Source of the DNA: a virus
Length of the DNA stretch: 64,000 nucleotides
Virus record (IMG/VR): IMGVR_UViG_3300013093_000047
Location: 1 to 64,000 of that record
Strand: one strand, 5' to 3'
Position numbers and translations under genes: made by a program
Part shown: piece by piece, positions 52,766 through 59,708 of the stretch
Layout: every line of letters starts with the position of its first letter
Position numbering within the stretch: position 1 is the stretch's first letter
Notes under the pieces: model-generated
Databases searched by the model: none
What the model was told of the DNA's origin: nothing
The model's input: the letters and a program-made list of their open reading frames with translations, nothing else

Positions 52766-53020
52766 ATGGCTCAATCTTATGTGCTCAAAGGTACGGAAAA
52801 CGAATTTCTGTTAGTGATTAGAGCAGAAGATGAAAAAGCAATCTATAGCATTATAGATTTTTTAGCAACCAGTCGTAATGAACAAATTAAAGAACTGGCA
52901 ATTGAATTAGAGAAGAGTATGCATGATAACGGAAGAGATTCTAGCAAAGCTGGATCCAAAAACAAGGTCAAGACTACAACTGGCAACAACAGTAAACGTA
53001 GAAAAACAAAAGACACCTAG
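52766..53020 (+). CDS. Small protein overlapping recA, function unknown
   Basis: 84 residues. The first 50 (SYVLKGTENEFLLVIRAEDEKAIYSIIDFLATSRNEQIKELAIELEKSM) look like a real folded alpha/beta protein; the basic last 35 residues lie entirely within the recA reading frame (98-base overlap). Such a long out-of-frame overlap is rare here. The C-terminal tail may be a tolerated accident. Preceded by a TATAAT eight bases upstream, so likely leaderless. Confidence 0.5.
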   Translation: MAQSYVLKGTENEFLLVIRAEDEKAIYSIIDFLATSRNEQIKELAIELEKSMHDNGRDSSKAGSKNKVKTTTGNNSKRRKTKDT

Positions 53021-53921
53021 TATTGGTTTAACAATGGCATTAAAGGGCGGTCTGGGTTTTGGTCGTCAAGTTTTAATTTGGGGAAATAAATCTGCTGGTA
53101 AATCTTCTTTTTGTTTACAGATGATTGGCGAAGCACAAAAAGCTGGAAAAACATGTGCTTGGATTGATGCAGAAGCATCTTATGATCCTGCATGGGCTGC
53201 CAGATTGGGTGTAGATTCAGAATCTCTTATTTATTCACCTGCTAAATCTATTAATGATATGGTTGATGTGGCACAACAATTAATGGAAGCGGGAGTAGAT
53301 ATTATCGTTGTAGATTCTATCTCAGCACTACTCCCCGCAATCTATTTTGAAAAAGATAGTTCAGATTTAAAGAAGTTAGAAGACACTAAGCAAATTGGTG
53401 CAGAAGCAAAGGATATGACACATGCAGTCAAAATGCTTAATTATGCAAACAAAAGTACGCTACTCGTTCTTATTTCTCAACAGAGAAATCAATTTGGGTC
53501 TATGCATGCTTCCCATATCCCAACAGGAGGAATGGCGGTTAAATTTTTCTCCAGTACCGTTATCAAACTCTGGGCTTCAGAGGCTGATGCGAATGCGATT
53601 AAGTCTGGAATCCAAGTTGGTGACAAAATTATTGAACAAAAAGTTGGAAGGCCAGTTAATTGGATCATTGATTACAATAAAACGGGACCAATGGGTTTAT
53701 CAGGCAGTTATGACTTCTATTTCCAAGGGGAACAAGTGGGAGTTGATTCCGTTGGAGAAATCTTAGATGTTGCTGAAATGATGGGTATTGTACAAAAGGG
53801 TGGGGCTTGGTATACAATTAAAGAAGAAAGATTCCAAGGACGTAATAAAGCTTTAGAGTATTTAAGGGATAACCCAGGGTTGGCAAAAGAGATTATAGAG
53901 GAAATTTATGACAAGTCTTGA
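52923..53921 (+). CDS. RecA-like recombinase
   Basis: 332 residues. Walker A GNKSAGKS (54-61), Walker B IIVVD (127-131), and LVLISQQRNQFGS in the loop region. Promotes strand exchange in phage recombination and repair, working with the gp32-like SSB, Cas4-like nuclease and RuvC-like resolvase. The fold ends with YDFYFQGEQVGVDSVGEILDVAEMMGIVQKGGAWYTI, the family's C-terminal region. GAGAAG precedes the ATG at 52923; the start lies inside the previous gene. Equivalent to UvsX in function. Confidence 0.9.
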   Translation: MITEEILAKLDPKTRSRLQLATTVNVEKQKTPSIGLTMALKGGLGFGRQVLIWGNKSAGKSSFCLQMIGEAQKAGKTCAWIDAEASYDPAWAARLGVDSESLIYSPAKSINDMVDVAQQLMEAGVDIIVVDSISALLPAIYFEKDSSDLKKLEDTKQIGAEAKDMTHAVKMLNYANKSTLLVLISQQRNQFGSMHASHIPTGGMAVKFFSSTVIKLWASEADANAIKSGIQVGDKIIEQKVGRPVNWIIDYNKTGPMGLSGSYDFYFQGEQVGVDSVGEILDVAEMMGIVQKGGAWYTIKEERFQGRNKALEYLRDNPGLAKEIIEEIYDKS

Positions 53922-54111
53922 AAAATTCTTAAACAAAGTTAAAGATAGCACTGATAAAAAAACAATTAATATCTCAGAGCCAGCAAGTGGTTCATTTAGA
54001 TGTCAAAATTTAGAATGTAATGAAATTGTATATGAAGGTTATGTTGATAGAGTTAATAGCAGGATACATTGGGTATGCAGCCAAGGTCATGATTCTAGCG
54101 TGGTAATATGA
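53908..54111 (+). CDS. Small zinc-ribbon protein
   Basis: 67 residues. N-terminal helix (SLEKFLNKVKDSTDKKT) then FRCQNLECNEIVYEGYVDRVN...WVCSQGHDSS with Cys/Cys...Cys/His, a zinc ribbon. Overlaps the end of recA by 14 bases and has AGAGGAA as ribosome site. Probably a recombination or replication accessory; the exact role is unknown. ATGA overlap with the next gene. Confidence 0.6.
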   Translation: MTSLEKFLNKVKDSTDKKTINISEPASGSFRCQNLECNEIVYEGYVDRVNSRIHWVCSQGHDSSVVI

Positions 54112-54419
54112 GTGAACGTGGAGAAGTTAAGCGTGACGGTGCAAAAGCTCAAAAGAACTCTGGTCGGGGCGATTACCAAAAAGGTGATGCGGTTTGGCAT
54201 GATTTTGTCGTTGATTATAAAGAGTACTCAAAGTCAATATCCATTAGTAAAGAAATTTGGGCAAAAATATGTACTGATACTTTTAAGGTCTCACGTGAAA
54301 AGTATCCAGTCCTTAAACTTATCCTTGGTGGAGAAGGCACGAAAACAAGGTTGGCTGTAATTGAATGGGTTTTATTTGAGCAGATGGTAGAGTGTTGGGA
54401 GAAAAGTAATGATCAATGA
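54108..54419 (+). CDS. Possible PD-(D/E)XK nuclease / resolvase-like protein
   Basis: 103 residues. VKRDGAKAQKNSGRGDYQKGDAVWHDFVVDYKEYSKSISISKEIWAKI resembles small restriction-fold resolvases: G-x-G-D before a strand with D, then VDYKEY as the (D/E)xK element, and a following helix. If real, D46 and the DYK triad near residues 56-58 would bind metal. It lies among recombination genes (recA, Cas4-like, RuvC-like), which supports a DNA-processing role. Length is short for the family, so I keep the call tentative. Confidence 0.45.
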   Translation: MSERGEVKRDGAKAQKNSGRGDYQKGDAVWHDFVVDYKEYSKSISISKEIWAKICTDTFKVSREKYPVLKLILGGEGTKTRLAVIEWVLFEQMVECWEKSNDQ

Positions 54420-54591
54420 AGAAGATCAAAATGAATTTTTAATTTGGTTTAATAATGGTGTTGAGCGTGGTTGGATTAGTGATATGTTTTGCAACACACA
54501 TGATGGGCCACCAATTATTAGTGAAGAAGAAGATAAAGAATGGAATGAAGGTGGAGACCCTTGTCAATTTTGCGTTAGGATTTTAGAATGA
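54409..54591 (+). CDS. Small acidic protein, function unknown
   Basis: 60 residues, acidic (INEEDQNEFLIWFNNGVERGWIS, SEEEDKEWNEGGDPCQFCVRILE) with a C-terminal CxxC and an earlier Cys/His pair (FCNTHDG), which may bind zinc. Overlaps both neighbours, so it is translated in the recombination gene string. No family recognised. Confidence 0.55.
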   Translation: MINEEDQNEFLIWFNNGVERGWISDMFCNTHDGPPIISEEEDKEWNEGGDPCQFCVRILE

Positions 54592-54914
54592 CAGATAAAC
54601 CAATTATTGATCTTATAAGTGAACTTACAGAATTCAATGACATGAAATCATACATGAATGATGCAGATCTTGATTATGCTCTTGATTTAATTATTAAATT
54701 AATTGCCAAGCCTGATGTGCCATCTACAAAAGCTCCTGATCTTATTGTTAAGATGCAGGCTTTGTCTGCTAAATTTGCAATAATGTCACGCTACTACACC
54801 ACCTTTGAAAAAGGTGGGGAAAATGCAAAAAAGAAAAATGTATATTACACAGCAGAAGAAGCAATTAATAGATTAGTTGATGCCCTAAAGTATTCAGCTA
54901 GATATGGGGCATAA
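54588..54914 (+). CDS. Helical protein, function unknown
   Basis: 108 residues, nearly all helix (IIDLISELTEFNDMKSYMNDADLDYALDLIIKLIAK; PDLIVKMQALSAKFAIMSRYYTTFEK; AEEAINRLVDALKYSARYG). Size and composition resemble small phage proteins that sit next to nucleases. The ATG overlaps the previous stop and the nuclease ATG follows the TAA stop without a gap, so it is coupled to the Cas4-like gene and may be its partner. Confidence 0.55.
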   Translation: MTDKPIIDLISELTEFNDMKSYMNDADLDYALDLIIKLIAKPDVPSTKAPDLIVKMQALSAKFAIMSRYYTTFEKGGENAKKKNVYYTAEEAINRLVDALKYSARYGA

Positions 54915-55700
54915 ATGGGTAGAGATTTAATAGCAAATTTAAAATTTCAAAAAATGTCAAATCCATCTGGGTTTGACCCAAATGCATTTGCCAAAATGTA
55001 TGAAGAAGCAGTTTTAACTGGAAAGAGACCAAATGAATTTACTCAAAAGAAAACTTTTGCTCCTAGCAGTGTTGGTTACGGTAATGGTAACTGTCCTAGA
55101 TATTGGTTCATTGCTTTTACTGGGGCTGAGTTTGAAAATGAAACCGATGCTATGGGTGTCGTTAACATGGATAATGGTACGTATGTGCATGATAGAATTC
55201 AGAAAAATTTCGCTAAAACGCCAGTATTCAAAGCAAATGAAGTTGAAATTACCCACGATGATCCACCAATTAGAGGTTTTGCAGATACTATTATTGAATG
55301 GGATGGAAAAGAAGTAATTGGTGAAGTAAAGTCTGCTAAACAAGAGATTTTTGATATTAGACAAGCAGAAATGCAAGGTTTGCCATATCATAAAATTCAA
55401 CTTTTACATTATATGAAAATTCGTGGAGCTGAACAAGGATTTTTCTTTTATGAGAATAAGAATGATAACAGTTTTCTAGTTATTCCTATTAATATGGATG
55501 AAAGAAACAAAGAGTTGATTGATGGTGTTTGGAATTGGATGCGTAAAGTTTATGCTGCATATGAAGCAGGAACTCTTCCAGAGCGTACATTTACAAAATC
55601 ACAATGGGCTTGTAAGGGTTGCCCCGTAAAGAAAGTTTGCTGGGAAGACAAGAAGGATCTCGGAGAAGTCTACATAGAACCGCTGGTACTTGAAAAATGA
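54915..55700 (+). CDS. Cas4/RecB-like PD-(D/E)XK exonuclease with Fe-S cysteines
   Basis: 261 residues. H92 (YVHDRIQ), D124 (GFADTII), E137-V-K139 (IGEVKS) and a following helix with Q162 (HKIQLLHYM) build a RecB-type nuclease core. C60 plus C233, C236 and C242 (CKGCPVKKVC) match the four-cysteine iron-sulphur cluster of Cas4/AddB-type nucleases. It probably resects DNA ends to feed RecA. No CRISPR genes are nearby, so a CRISPR role is not implied. ATGA overlap with the next gene. Confidence 0.85.
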   Translation: MGRDLIANLKFQKMSNPSGFDPNAFAKMYEEAVLTGKRPNEFTQKKTFAPSSVGYGNGNCPRYWFIAFTGAEFENETDAMGVVNMDNGTYVHDRIQKNFAKTPVFKANEVEITHDDPPIRGFADTIIEWDGKEVIGEVKSAKQEIFDIRQAEMQGLPYHKIQLLHYMKIRGAEQGFFFYENKNDNSFLVIPINMDERNKELIDGVWNWMRKVYAAYEAGTLPERTFTKSQWACKGCPVKKVCWEDKKDLGEVYIEPLVLEK

Positions 55701-55984
55701 AATGTGCTTACGAAGAATGTAATAATGAATTTGAACCAAAAACCCACAATCAAAAATATTGTTCAGATGAGTGTTGCAGGATTGCAACAAATCAAAAGCT
55801 TAAAAAAGCTTATTATGATAAAAAAGACAGGTTGGCTGGCAAAAAAAGGATCTGTAAAACTAAAGGTTGTAATGTAATTTTAAGTAGATATCAAGATGAA
55901 GATATATGTAATAAATGTATTGGTTCTGAAAAAGAAAAAGAACGTAAAGCATTATTGGAAATGGTGAGACGTGTCTCTGGCTAA
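55697..55984 (+). CDS. Zinc-finger protein, function unknown
   Basis: 95 residues. Two cysteine clusters: CAYEECNNEFEPKTHNQKYCSDECC (about 3-27) and ICKTKGCNVILSRYQDEDICNKC (about 52-74), each four Cys, with a basic helix between. This resembles small treble-clef-type zinc proteins of phages. Overlaps the nuclease stop and the GTG start of the RuvC-like gene. Possibly a DNA-binding partner of either. Confidence 0.65.
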   Translation: MKCAYEECNNEFEPKTHNQKYCSDECCRIATNQKLKKAYYDKKDRLAGKKRICKTKGCNVILSRYQDEDICNKCIGSEKEKERKALLEMVRRVSG

Positions 55985-56528
55985 ACTTGCAAAACCTCGT
56001 GCAAATAAAGTTCTTGGTATAGATGCTAGTACAAATAGTATAGCTTTTTGCCTAATGGATGATAAAACTCCAATAAAATGGGGAGAAATTGTGTTTGACG
56101 GATCAGATGTTTATGAGAGAATTCTTGATGCAAAGAAAAAAGTAAAATCATTTAAACAGTCATTAGACTATGATTTTGTTGTAATAGAGGCAGCAATTTC
56201 AGTTAGATCTGTACATACAGGGATGAAGATGGCATACGTTTTTGGTGCTATAATGGGAGAGTTACTAAGTGATAATGTAGAAGTAGTTGAAGTTCATCCT
56301 ATTACATGGCAATCATATCTTGGTAATAAAAATTTTACTAAGGCAGAAAAACAGGCGGTTAAAGATGAATTTCCAGGAAAATCTGAAAATTGGTACAAAG
56401 GAAAAATCAGAGAAATTAGAAAATCTAGGACAATTAACTTTGTTTCAACACTTGGAATTAACACTGAAAATGATAACGTCGCTGATTCGGCGGGGATAGC
56501 GTGGTATGCAGTAAATGAAATTGTGTGA
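55971..56528 (+). CDS. RuvC-like Holliday junction resolvase
   Basis: 185 residues. RNase H-fold acidic residues D18 (LGIDASTNS), E73 (FVVIEAA) and D172 (NDNVADSAGIAWYA) are in place. It would cut branched DNA produced by recombination before packaging. GTG start at 55971, overlapping the previous gene by 14 bases. A 20-30 residue insertion near 117-155 (NKNFTKAEKQAVKDEFPGK) is basic and could contact DNA. Works with the RecA and Cas4-like genes upstream. Confidence 0.82.
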   Translation: MSLAKLAKPRANKVLGIDASTNSIAFCLMDDKTPIKWGEIVFDGSDVYERILDAKKKVKSFKQSLDYDFVVIEAAISVRSVHTGMKMAYVFGAIMGELLSDNVEVVEVHPITWQSYLGNKNFTKAEKQAVKDEFPGKSENWYKGKIREIRKSRTINFVSTLGINTENDNVADSAGIAWYAVNEIV

Positions 56529-56537
56529 GGAGGTATA

Positions 56538-56711
56538 ATGGCTAAAAGTACAAAGCTTTGGGAAAGTAAAGACTGGATGTATAAAAGATATGTAGTTGAG
56601 AAGAAAACTGTTCTTCAAATGGCTATGGAAGCTAGATGCACTCATATGACAATTCAAAGAGCATTAGAAAAGTTTGATTTAATTAAAAAACCTAGAAAGT
56701 GGACTAAGTAA
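56538..56711 (+). CDS. Small helix-turn-helix DNA-binding protein
   Basis: 57 residues: WESKDWMYKRYVVEKKTVLQ, then MAMEARCTHMTIQRALEKFD. The pattern YVVEKKTVLQMAMEARCTHMTIQRALEKF is a helix-turn-helix of the type found in small phage regulators and at the C-end of some HNH proteins. The TAATG overlap with the methyltransferase and the excellent AGGAGGT ribosome site at 56528-56534 make it a clear gene despite its size. Likely a regulator. Confidence 0.7.
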   Translation: MAKSTKLWESKDWMYKRYVVEKKTVLQMAMEARCTHMTIQRALEKFDLIKKPRKWTK

Positions 56712-57238
56712 TGCCTTATTCAGATCCAGATAATAAACCTTGGACTACAGAAAAAATAAAAGAAATTAATCCAAAAACAGTGCTTGACGTAGGTGCAGGT
56801 GCTGGAGTGTATCTAGATATTATAAAAAATAATTTGGAAAATGATGTTTCTGTAGAAGCAGTAGAAATTTGGGAACCTTATATAAAAGAGTTTAATCTTG
56901 AATCAAAATACAATATTGTATGGAACAAAGATGTTAGATTATTTAAAGAATTTTCTTATGATCTTGTTATTTTTGGAGATATCATGGAGCATATGACCAA
57001 AGAAGATGCTGTCAAATTATGGGATAATGTTTCAAAAACTGCGGGATCAGCTATTATATCAATTCCAATTGTTCATTATCCACAAGGACATGAGCATGGT
57101 AATCCATATGAAGAACATGTTAAAGACGATTGGACAACTCAAGAGGTTCTTGATACATTTAGCAATATAACTGAATACAAAGAATTTGATGTGACAGGCG
57201 TTTTTATAGCGAGGTTTAATAATGATATTAAGTCATAA
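56711..57238 (+). CDS. SAM-dependent methyltransferase (class I)
   Basis: 175 residues. Motif I VLDVGAGAGVY (24-34), the acidic residue after strand 2 (VEAVEIWEP), and DLVIFGDIMEHM after strand 4 give a class I SAM-binding fold. There is no DPPY/NPPY motif, so it is not an obvious DNA adenine or cytosine methylase; sugar or small-molecule methylation is more likely. The two glycosyltransferase genes follow with overlaps, so it may modify a glycan made by them. Confidence 0.75.
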   Translation: MPYSDPDNKPWTTEKIKEINPKTVLDVGAGAGVYLDIIKNNLENDVSVEAVEIWEPYIKEFNLESKYNIVWNKDVRLFKEFSYDLVIFGDIMEHMTKEDAVKLWDNVSKTAGSAIISIPIVHYPQGHEHGNPYEEHVKDDWTTQEVLDTFSNITEYKEFDVTGVFIARFNNDIKS

Positions 57239-57917
57239 GATATTTCATTTAAAAGATGCTGTAGAGCGTGAAGAATATTTTAATAATATAAATAGCTATT
57301 TAAATAATTACTCACAGGAATTAAATTCAAAATCTATCAAAATCTCAAATGATGAAGAGCTTAATGAATTTGTTAAAAATAATCCCGATTTTAATCTTAA
57401 TTTAAATGGTTATAATCTTGATAATATACAGGGATGGCGTTATGGTGAAATTGGAGTATGGGCTAGTAACTTTTTAGCATGGAAAAAGTTCTTGACAACA
57501 CAATCTGATTATGCTATTCTTATGGAAGATGATATTTTGTTTGAAGAAAACTTTATACCATTATTGAAAGAATATATGGAAGAGTTACCCCCAAACTGGG
57601 ATGCTTTCTTTTTTGCAGTACCTTCAGGACAATTTCATAAATACGGCAGTCATTTAGAAATAGGTAAAAAAAATATTTGTAAAGTATATCAAGATCATTG
57701 GATGTTATGCTATGTTTTAAGCAGACAAGGTGCTGAAAAAGCATTAAATATCGTTTCTAATGGTGTAAATTTGCCTCTAGATTGGTTCTTTTTTAGACAA
57801 AAACATATATTTAACTCTTATTCAATTAAACCAGAAGTAAAAAGTGCAGTTTCAGGATCTCCAACTGAGACAACTTTTCAAAACCAAGAAAGAAAGATAA
57901 TGAAAATTGATTCCTAA
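57222..57917 (+). CDS. Glycosyltransferase, GT25-like
   Basis: 231 residues. YAILMEDDILFEENF with the EDD metal motif (102-104) and the upstream GEIGVWASNFLAWKKF block match GT25 (LPS/glycan galactosyl- or glucosyl-type) enzymes, which use nucleotide sugars. The protein has no membrane segment. Overlaps the methyltransferase end by 17 bases and the next glycosyltransferase start by 11. Acceptor unknown: phage virion proteins, host glycan or modified DNA base. Confidence 0.75.
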   Translation: MILSHKIFHLKDAVEREEYFNNINSYLNNYSQELNSKSIKISNDEELNEFVKNNPDFNLNLNGYNLDNIQGWRYGEIGVWASNFLAWKKFLTTQSDYAILMEDDILFEENFIPLLKEYMEELPPNWDAFFFAVPSGQFHKYGSHLEIGKKNICKVYQDHWMLCYVLSRQGAEKALNIVSNGVNLPLDWFFFRQKHIFNSYSIKPEVKSAVSGSPTETTFQNQERKIMKIDS

Positions 57918-58665
57918 AATTATTTGGCAAACTTATAAGGATCCACGTTTGTCTCTTGAGTCATACATGTATGAAGCATCAGAAACATGGAAAGCTAAAA
58001 ATCCAGATTATGAGTATAGATATATGGATGATGATGAAGCTGCAAAATTTGTTAAGGATGAATATGGTGATGAAATGCATCAATTATTTATCAATGTGCC
58101 TGTAGGTGTGATGCGTGGAGATATGTGGCGTTATCTTGTTGTGTATAAGTATGGCGGGATTTATGCAGATCTTGACACACTATGCCTTAAGCCAATTGAT
58201 ACTTGGATTAAAGAAGGTAAAGATTTTATAGTATGTCCAGAGCATCAAGATCATTTTTGTCAATGGACATTTGCTGCAAGTGCAGGACATCCAATATTAA
58301 AAACAGTAATTGATCTGATGGTTGAAAGATTAAAAAATGCTGATTACACAATGCCACATTTTGTACATTATTTGACAGGTCCAGGAATGTGGACTTCGGC
58401 TATATGTAATCATCTTGAAATTCCAAATAATGATCCTTACGGTAGAGCACAGATACAAGATAATACACAAGGATTAGTTCTTGATATGTCTGATTTTAAT
58501 TTAAGTTATTCAGCAGTAATTAATAAATTTTATTGTTATGCTGGAAGTGAATGGAGAATATTCCATTATGAAGCAGTTAAACATCTATATGGTAGTCAAA
58601 ATTGGAACACAGGTTATGTAAAATGGATTGAAGATCCCTTAACAAAAGGTAGTAGAAATGCTTAG
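57907..58665 (+). CDS. Glycosyltransferase, GT32-like (DXD)
   Basis: 252 residues. N-terminal IPKIIWQTYKDPRLS and the block GVMRGDMWRYLVVYKYGGIYADLD with DxD at 88-90 are the hallmark of GT32 mannosyl- or galactosyltransferase-like enzymes. TTG start at 57907 is set by the IPKIIWQT motif beginning at residue 2. Overlaps neighbours on both sides. Together with the GT25 and methyltransferase genes it forms a compact glycan-modifying unit. Confidence 0.82.
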   Translation: MIPKIIWQTYKDPRLSLESYMYEASETWKAKNPDYEYRYMDDDEAAKFVKDEYGDEMHQLFINVPVGVMRGDMWRYLVVYKYGGIYADLDTLCLKPIDTWIKEGKDFIVCPEHQDHFCQWTFAASAGHPILKTVIDLMVERLKNADYTMPHFVHYLTGPGMWTSAICNHLEIPNNDPYGRAQIQDNTQGLVLDMSDFNLSYSAVINKFYCYAGSEWRIFHYEAVKHLYGSQNWNTGYVKWIEDPLTKGSRNA

Positions 58666-58999
58666 ACCAGTATATAAAGATACAGATCATTTTGATTGTA
58701 CAGATTTATTGATGCATTCAATTGGAGCACCATCTGGTAAAAAAATTTGGGATGCATGCCATGAGATTGCACATCTATTAATAGATAAAAATATATCCTA
58801 TGGAGATTCAGCTTTATCTCCAAATAGAATATTTGCACAATCTGATAATATTGAACAGTTAAAAGTAAGAATTGATGATAAGTTAAATAGAGTAAAAAAT
58901 AACCAAGGATATGCGGGAGACAATGATGTTGATGATTTGATTGGTTATTTAATCTTACTTAAAATTGCAATTGACAATGATAAAGAGAAAGAGGTATAA
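58658..58999 (+). CDS. DUF1599 / Nmad1-like nucleotide-modification-associated protein
   Basis: 113 residues. KNISYGDSALSPNRIFAQ, VRIDDKLNRV and DNDVDDLIGYLILLKIA match the DUF1599 family (nucleotide modification associated domain 1), which is related to all-alpha NTP pyrophosphatases. Acidic residues D105-type (DVDDLIGY) would bind metal. Likely acts on a nucleotide pool. Overlaps the glycosyltransferase stop and carries the next promoter at its end. Confidence 0.65.
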   Translation: MLRPVYKDTDHFDCTDLLMHSIGAPSGKKIWDACHEIAHLLIDKNISYGDSALSPNRIFAQSDNIEQLKVRIDDKLNRVKNNQGYAGDNDVDDLIGYLILLKIAIDNDKEKEV

Positions 59000-59000
59000 T
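58995..59000 (+). promoter_or_regulatory. -10 promoter element, leaderless
   Basis: TATAAT across the stop of the DUF1599 gene, five bases before the ATG at 59006. Confidence 0.5.
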
Positions 59001-59005
59001 TAAGT

Positions 59006-59182
59006 ATGCCAACTTACGGATATGCTTGTATAGAATGTGATGAATCAGTAGAGGTTAATAGAGGAATTACTGAAAAAGAATTAATTCCCCCCTGCCCTAA
59101 ATGTGGATATGCTATGTCAAAAGTTTTTGGCACTCCAGCTATACAATTTAAAGGCGGAGGATACTACAGTACAGGTGGCTAA
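59006..59182 (+). CDS. FmdB-like zinc-ribbon protein
   Basis: 58 residues: MPTYGYACIECDESVEV, then PPCPKCGYAMSKVFGTPAIQF. The opening PTYxYxCxxC and the CPKCG pair define the FmdB/CxxC-CxxC-SSSS family of small putative regulators. A TATAAT five bases before the ATG suggests leaderless expression. It directly precedes the terminase small subunit, with which it shares one base of spacing. Function in phages unknown; a DNA or RNA contact via the zinc ribbon is plausible. Confidence 0.75.
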   Translation: MPTYGYACIECDESVEVNRGITEKELIPPCPKCGYAMSKVFGTPAIQFKGGGYYSTGG

Positions 59183-59183
59183 C

Positions 59184-59708
59184 ATGGGCGAAGTAGAAGT
59201 TGCTGGTCAATTTGACCAGATGAATAAAGTTATTGAAGAGCTACTTAAAGGTAGTACTCCTTCACAGATTGCCCGTTCTCTTGAGTTAACTCGTGTTCAA
59301 GTTGATAACCATATTAAAACTTGGAAAGAATTTGTTCAAGATAATAGTGCTATTAAGGCACGTGCAAAAGAAGCACTGGCAGGAGCAGATGAGCATTATA
59401 GCATGTTGATAAAAGAAGCTTGGCGTACAGTAGAGCAAGCAGATGTTCAAGATGCACTTAATGTTAAAGCACAATCTCTTAAGTTAATTGCTGATATTGA
59501 AGCTAAACGTATTGATATGTTGAACAAGGCGGGAGTCTTGGAAAATAATGATATGGCAGATCAAATATTAGAATCAGAAAGAAAACAAGAAGTTCTTGTA
59601 TCTATTCTTAGAGATGTAACATCATCATGTGATCATTGTAAATGGGAAGTAGCAAAAAGACTTCAAGAAGTAACTGGACAAGTTGAGGCTGTTGTAATAG
59701 ATGAATGA
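59184..59708 (+). CDS. terS: Terminase small subunit-like protein
   Basis: 174 residues from ATG 59184; the frame is open 80 bases further up, but that part lies on the FmdB-like gene. Residues about 22-48 (LLKGSTPSQIARSLELTRVQVDNHIKTWKEF) form a helix-turn-helix for recognising the packaging site, followed by a long helical oligomerisation region (KAQSLKLIADIEAKRIDMLNKAG) and a C-terminal CxxC. Position immediately before and overlapping the large subunit (8 bases) supports the call. Confidence 0.75.
   Translation: MGEVEVAGQFDQMNKVIEELLKGSTPSQIARSLELTRVQVDNHIKTWKEFVQDNSAIKARAKEALAGADEHYSMLIKEAWRTVEQADVQDALNVKAQSLKLIADIEAKRIDMLNKAGVLENNDMADQILESERKQEVLVSILRDVTSSCDHCKWEVAKRLQEVTGQVEAVVIDE

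Noticed and set aside
54915-55700. CRISPR-associated Cas4
   Set aside because: No Cas1/Cas2 or repeats in the window; it lies with recA and the RuvC-like gene, so a recombination nuclease is more likely.
59103-59183. Earlier start for the small terminase gene
   Set aside because: It would overlap the FmdB-like gene for 80 bases and has no ribosome site; MGEVEV at 59184 fits better.
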